Shown piece after piece: positions 59,514 through 64,000 of a DNA stretch of 64,000 nt. Each line of letters starts with the position of its first letter. Within the stretch, counting starts at the first letter, position 1. Made by a program: the position numbers and the translations under genes. The notes under the pieces were generated by a model. That model was not told the origin of the DNA. It worked only from the letters and a program-made list of their open reading frames with translations, and made no database searches. The DNA is taken from positions 2,527,501 to 2,591,500 of the forward strand of contig CAHIKZ030003327.1 in NCBI GenBank assembly GCA_903632075.3, written 5' to 3'. The DNA comes from Acanthosepion pharaonis (Eukaryota > Mollusca > Cephalopoda > Sepiida > Sepiidae).

Positions 59514-59665
<152 letters not shown>

Positions 59666-59751
59666 AGTATTATCAATTTGTGACTTGTAGGGATAATTTC
59701 AAGTAAGATATTAATCCAGGGAGAGCTCAATGTAGACTTCAGAGCATAATC

Positions 59752-59752
<1 letters not shown>

Positions 59753-59789
<37 letters not shown>

Positions 59790-60090
59790 CACGAAGAAAA
59801 CTTTAAATATTCATCTTGGTTATAATTTATTTCGTGAATGTCGAAATAGTCATCTCTTCAGACCAAAATCTCTTAGTAAATGGAGACAATACACTGGACG
59901 GATATATTAGATTTACAGGTGGAAGAAAAAGCAAGAGAGAAATATGAGAGAAGTAGAGGAAAGAGAAAAGTGACGAGTGGGCAAGTACTTTTAAACAGAT
60001 GAGATAAAGGAAAGGATTGATGGGTAGTAATAAGCCTAAACAGACTGACCCGACCAAGATGTTTTCCCTTTAACGTTTGGAACTTTGTAC
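59753..60090 (-). repeat. terminal repeat of the Penelope-like element (3' side), with (AAT)n
   Basis: (AAT)n at 59753-59791, then ~300 bases that match 62600-62898 in inverted orientation at roughly three bases in four (for example TCTTCAGACCAAAATCTCTT, AGTAAATGGAGAC and TTTAACGTTTGGAACTT). The minus strand carries a hammerhead-like CTGAAGA...CGAAAT at 59825-59865. Confidence 0.72.
59825..59865 (-). ncRNA. hammerhead-like motif in the Penelope-like 3' repeat
   Basis: Minus strand: TTTTGGT, CTGAAGA (59855-59861), a 21-base segment, GAAA (59830-59833), then ACCAAGA, which can pair with TTTTGGT over seven positions as stem I. Stem II has lost most pairing in this copy. Confidence 0.38.
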
Positions 60091-60590
60091 ATTGAGTTAT
60101 ACTAAAAAATTGACTAATATGGACCGTTGTTTTAGGCAGGACAGCCCAACCCAATTACAAATTATAAGTCTAATAAAGGGATCCTTAAAACAAATAATAA
60201 ATAGAAATGACAATAATGATAATAATATCAAACATAAATGAAGGGGTTTTAATTACAGATAAATAAAACAAATACATTTAGAAAATTAAAAGTAAAAATG
60301 AAAATAAAAAAATTGAGTAACATGATGTATGGATAATGATACAAAAGATGTTAATTTAAAAATATAGATGAGGTATACATTGGCAAGACATTCATAGACC
60401 CAACTACATATGAAGAAACACGCAAAGAATATTCGTGTGATACGCAATACCAACACACATTCGCACCTACACATATACACACATATATACATACCTACAT
60501 ACATATAGATGAATATACACCAATACGTGCTAGTAACTATATAACCAATCCAACACTTCAAGTGTGCATCCCCCCACGCAAAATATAATA
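60091..60590. other. unassigned interior of the Penelope-like element
   Basis: No coding match seen; probably diverged or inserted sequence. (ACAT)-rich near 60475-60505. Confidence 0.35.
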
Positions 60591-62690
60591 AGTGTTTTTA
60601 GGGGGTTTAAAATCTGTTCTTATGTCTACATTTGAATATCAGTTCATTCCGTTGATTTAACAATTGGTTAGCATTTGTGTATTTATTTGTGACAATTTTT
60701 TTGTTGTATATACAAATCGCATCTGTCCCGGAAATTGTTGGGTGTTTGAGACCGATAGATGATTTTTCAGTTGATTAGTGGGGTGAAACCACTCTCTTTA
60801 ATCTTCCAATATTGCTTGAATAGAGAAGTTTGTTTTTTTCAGGAAATATTGGAGAAGGAATGTCCTGACTGTATAGTTTCTGTTTCCAATTTCCAACGGA
60901 TATCCCTATCTATGTCTTTCTGTCGTTGATGTTTTCTTTCGGGAAAATGGTAACCGGTTTTACAATTGCAAGATGGTTTGTTTTTTACTTTTTGCCGTCT
61001 TGGGATGCTTTTAGTATTTGGCTGTTGTGTGTTGTAATAACGTTCTGCATATTTTTGGTGCAGGAATAACTAACTTTGAAAATTTTTCTATTGAATATTT
61101 TCTGTAGAGGGTAATTTTCATTAAAGTGCTTGTCAACTAACTGTCTGCCAATATTTACATTGGATAGCTTACAGAAAGGGGAGTTAAACCATATTATTTT
61201 TATTTTTCTGTTTGCTGTTTGACTTATTTTATCATTCTCTAAAGATTCTTGGTAAGCTAATTTTTGTTTGAAATTACTCTTGCTGAGGGCTTCATCATAA
61301 GTTATTTTGTTCCCATTAAATATTTTTTGAACGACGATAATTTATATATTCTAGTGTTTATAGTGTGAGGAATTTCTATAACTATTGAGTTTGGGTGATT
61401 CGAGTTTAAATCAGAGTTTGATTTTCTTTGTGTAATGGTTTATAGGTTTTGTTCGAGAGGTTAAAGGTGACATCTAAGAAATTGACTATCTTAAGGTTAG
61501 ACGAGATTTCAATTTTAAAAACCTAAAAATTGGAAAGCCCTTATAATACTTTTCTGTATTCTAGAATATAGAGGACCGCTACTATTTGTGGTGTTGATGT
61601 CTGTCGTCTCTGTAAAGTCTAATTTGTATAGGGTCAATAATCCTACTAAGAATGTAGATATCTAGTAAGTCCACAATTTTGACAGAGTCATATGCCCCCA
61701 TAGAGACGTCAAAGCTATCATTCTGTCTTTTGACACAAGTAGAATTGTTATATATTAGTAGAGATTTTCTAGCGGCTAAAATAACTCCGGATTCATCATC
61801 AGTAATGTCAATATGGATTTTTATAAATTCCAAACATTTAAGTAGTGGCTCTTTTGAAACGGTGGGGTAGAAGTGTAAAATGTCAAATTGGATTAAAAAT
61901 GTCTTTCTTTTTATTTTTAATATTTTGGAACCATTTTATAGTACCTTTTCAAAGATTATTATAGTGGGTTTCTTGTATCGTCTGTGTTATTTTATTTATT
62001 TATTTTTTATTTTTTTTTGAGTATATTTTTAGAAATTAGGCCTAATTCTGCTTTAGAAGAATTAATTAACCATGATTGTAGATTATTGTCGAAATTAGAT
62101 TTGTGGTCTTTGAAAAGTAGATATGCATTTTTTATCTGCGTTTTCTCCATTCTGTCTGCAATATCAAATTTATTAGCAAAAACTGCGATATTTTTGTAAG
62201 TAAAGAAGGAGTTCTATCATTATTATCCTTTTTATAATTACTAGTCATTTTGTTGAGGAGAAGTTTGTGAAGGTTCAAGGGTTCAATTTTTTAAAAGTCT
62301 TTTGACTTATCGACCTTAATCCACATCTCTTTAGAATTTTTGATGTTTCTAACGTCTTGGTTTAATTTGTATTGGAACTGGTTGGATTGTTTTCTGAACT
62401 TATTTTTTTTAATTAAGTTAAACTTAATCACTTTCGAAAGGATCTCGAAGATTATTATTAGATTTTTTTTTTTATATTTTAGTGTATATTTCTCCTTGAA
62501 ATATCGTGTGTCTGTTGAGTTTAAGTAAAAATGTGTTTTCCATTGTAATCTTTTTATAAGGTCGATTATCTTATCTGCAAATGATAGAGTAAAAGTTCCA
62601 AACGTTAAAGGAAAAAGATCTTGGCTGGGTGAGTCTGTTTTACTACTACCCATCCATTCTGTCCTTCCTCCCTCCTTCTTTCTCATCTGT
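60591..62690 (-). pseudogene. Penelope-like reverse transcriptase, decayed
   Basis: The minus strand encodes, from its 5' end, IDLIKRLQWKTHFYLNSTD (62510-62580) and later NIKNSKEMWIKVDKSKDF (62291-62345). Then RKSLLIYNNSTCVKRQNDSF, DVSMGAYDSVKIVDLLDIYI and LYRDDRHQHHK with an intact YRDD catalytic box at about 61600-61615. Further on are WFNSPFCKLSNVNIGRQLVD and LQKIFNRKIFKVSYSC (~61020-61200), and finally LLNQRNELIFKCRHKNRF (~60615-60680). The layout matches a Penelope-like protein. The GIY-YIG nuclease normally between the last two segments is not recognisable. Stops and frameshifts are frequent. Confidence 0.68.
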
Positions 62691-62936
62691 TTAAAAGTGC
62701 CTGACCATCTATCACTTTTCTCCTTCCCCTCCTTCTCTCATATCTACCCTGTTGCTTTCCCTTTTCCCTGTCAATCTAATATACCCATCCGGTGTATCGT
62801 CTCCATTTACTTAGAGACTTTGGTCTGAAGAGTGAACATCTTCGATATTCATGAAATAAATTTCAACCAAAATGAATATTTAAGGTTGTCTACGTGATTG
62901 TTATTATTGTTATTATTATTATTATTATTATTATAT
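62600..62936 (+). repeat. terminal repeat of the Penelope-like element (5' side, inverted)
   Basis: Inverted copy of 59753-60090, ending outside in (TTA)n at 62897-62936. Terminal repeats in inverted orientation are known for Penelope elements. Confidence 0.72.
62819..62872 (+). ncRNA. hammerhead-like motif in the Penelope-like 5' repeat
   Basis: Plus strand: TTTGGT (62819-62824), CTGAAGA (62825-62831). Stem II is GTGAACATC with GATATTCAT, nine positions with one mismatch and one G-U, loop TTC. GAAA is at 62853-62856. ACCAAA (62866-62871) pairs with TTTGGT as stem I. Stem III would be very short. The motif lies antisense to the reverse transcriptase here, because this terminal repeat is inverted. 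Confidence 0.5.
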
Positions 62937-62989
62937 ATCGAGACGAGAATTGATACCATCGAGAATGTCTTTGATTCAAAGTAGGACCA

Positions 62990-63250
62990 AGATAGAGCGT
63001 TGGTAGCAGTCGTATTACAGTAAAGATTAAATAATAAAAAAATCAGCCAGATACATCATAACCCTTCGATTTGTAAAGAATACAAACATTCTAAACCCTG
63101 TCAAACGCCTCCGTGATATCTACTAAAACAACCCGCACTTCACCATTGTCTAAATTTTTACCGGCTTTTCTTGATAGCAACCGTTAACACATCGACTGTT
63201 GACACGATAAATTGCAGAAATCCAAGTCTCGACTTCTTACCCGGTGTAGA
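62990..63250 (-). pseudogene. LINE reverse transcriptase fragment, palm motif A
   Basis: The minus strand reads VSTVDVLTVAIKKSR, then NGEVRVVLVDITEAFDRV and LYKSKGYDVSG. This corresponds to the region around the first catalytic Asp of jockey-type reverse transcriptases (VLLDISKAFDRVWH...LLYKL...GI). A stop and a frameshift are present. It adjoins the (TTA)n end of the Penelope-like element. Confidence 0.5.
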
Positions 63251-64000
63251 CGGACGGTTACTTCAACTAGTATCTATATCTATATTTATATGTATAGTGA
63301 GATGAAGCAAGTAAAGAAAATGAGAAAAAAAAGGACGATGAAAATGACTCCTGCTCTTTTTATATCTTTCTTTATCTTTGATCCTTCTGTCTTTAGTGTT
63401 CACCTCTGATGAAGTTAAATTTCCTCACCGGAATAAGTAAAGAAAAAACTAGAAAAGAAAACGTTTATCCTCATTCACCTTTGCGCCAAAAAGAAAATGC
63501 TGGATTAAGATCTATGATTTTACGCCTTTCAGTTTTAAAGAGCAAAGTATACGCCCCGTTTAACGTAGATAAGTTTTTGCGACGAGCGTTTGAAATGTAA
63601 ATATATATTCACTTCAGTAAAAAGCAGCGTCTCATTATGGTCAGATGTTATTCCCTAAACGTTTCTGCTTCAAACAGAAACATTGGCTTTTCATTCCTCT
63701 GTCTTCACATTATTATTATTATTACTTTGCATGTGACCTTTGAAAATGCTTTTCTTAGAGATTTTAGACTTATATTCACTAATGTACTGCATTTCGGGAG
63801 CACTGAATTGGTATAGTTTTCCTACAAACTGACAGACTATTACGACTGCAGTGGGTTTGATAAAGACTTAGTGATTCATAATTATAGTATTGTATCAGAT
63901 CATGCTATGGTATGTAAAAAAATAATCTCGTGCTATTTTTTTCCATTTGATATTATTTTTGATTTGATATCTTTTCCGACTCTTTGATGTTTTTTCCCTG
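63251..64000. other. unassigned sequence
   Basis: AT-rich, with a short (ATT)n at 63712-63725. Plus frames at 63212-63600 are unsupported. Confidence 0.5.

Noticed and set aside
63395..63445. Hammerhead-like CTGATGAAG segment
   Set aside because: The required GAAA is absent at the expected place (GGAATA instead).

Overview
This 64 kb window is AT-rich, gene-poor metazoan DNA made almost entirely of repeats. The dense (TA)n and (CA)n microsatellites, the non-LTR and Penelope-like retroelement families, the SINEs with tRNA-like or 5S rRNA-like heads and the absence of any compact gene structure fit a large mollusc genome, most likely a coleoid cephalopod such as an octopus. That assignment is inference from repeat style; no host marker gene is present. 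I see no complete host protein-coding gene. The best host candidate is one possible terminal exon on the minus strand near 21.45-21.63 kb, plus three unrecognised ORFs near 50.4 and 57.6-58.1 kb.

Layout. 0.6-2.6 kb: a SINE with a 5S rRNA-like head fused to a tRNA-like body, a second SINE tail, a tandem dimer of an unnamed repeat and a tRNA-like fragment. 4.0-11.0 kb: five minus-strand, 5'-truncated copies of one Dong/R4-like LINE, most bounded by (TAA)n tracts, and a second LINE at 6.0-6.9 kb. 11.5-15.4 kb: small tandem repeats, another repeat dimer, a hAT-like end, a tRNA-like SINE and a second 5S/tRNA SINE. 15.56-17.10 kb: a nearly intact Tc1/mariner-type DD37E transposon with TA target duplication. 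17.6-20.7 kb: three fold-back elements beside (TA)n tracts, one holding a hammerhead-like motif with all three stems, and a third SINE. 22.9-27.9 kb: a fourth SINE and a GC-rich satellite of about 16 monomers of ~230 bp with hairpins that covary between monomers, followed by an inverted solitary copy.

28-33 kb: purine-rich DNA and several LINE 3' fragments. 34.0-35.55 kb: a 32-bp minisatellite with a higher-order pattern. 36.5-38.1 kb: two fold-backs, one with hammerhead-like cores. 39.5-41 kb: a fifth SINE, decayed Tc1 pieces and a 15/16-bp minisatellite. 42.1-45.4 kb: a LINE 3' end with a C-terminal zinc-finger-like motif and an upstream piece of a similar element. 46.8-47.3 kb: an inverted pair of tRNA-like units. 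48.6-50.06 kb: a 15/16-bp minisatellite open in nearly all frames. 51-52 kb: GAAA-rich DNA. 53.4-56.5 kb: the longest Dong/R4-like copy. 59.75-62.94 kb: a Penelope-like element with inverted terminal repeats carrying hammerhead-like motifs. 63.0-63.25 kb: one more reverse transcriptase fragment.

The parts relate mainly as layers of transposition. The LINE supplies or targets (TAA)n tracts, SINEs probably borrow LINE machinery, and fold-back and Penelope-like sequences share possible self-cleaving RNA motifs. All coding elements are broken by stops, frameshifts or truncation, except that the DD37E transposase has only one in-frame stop.
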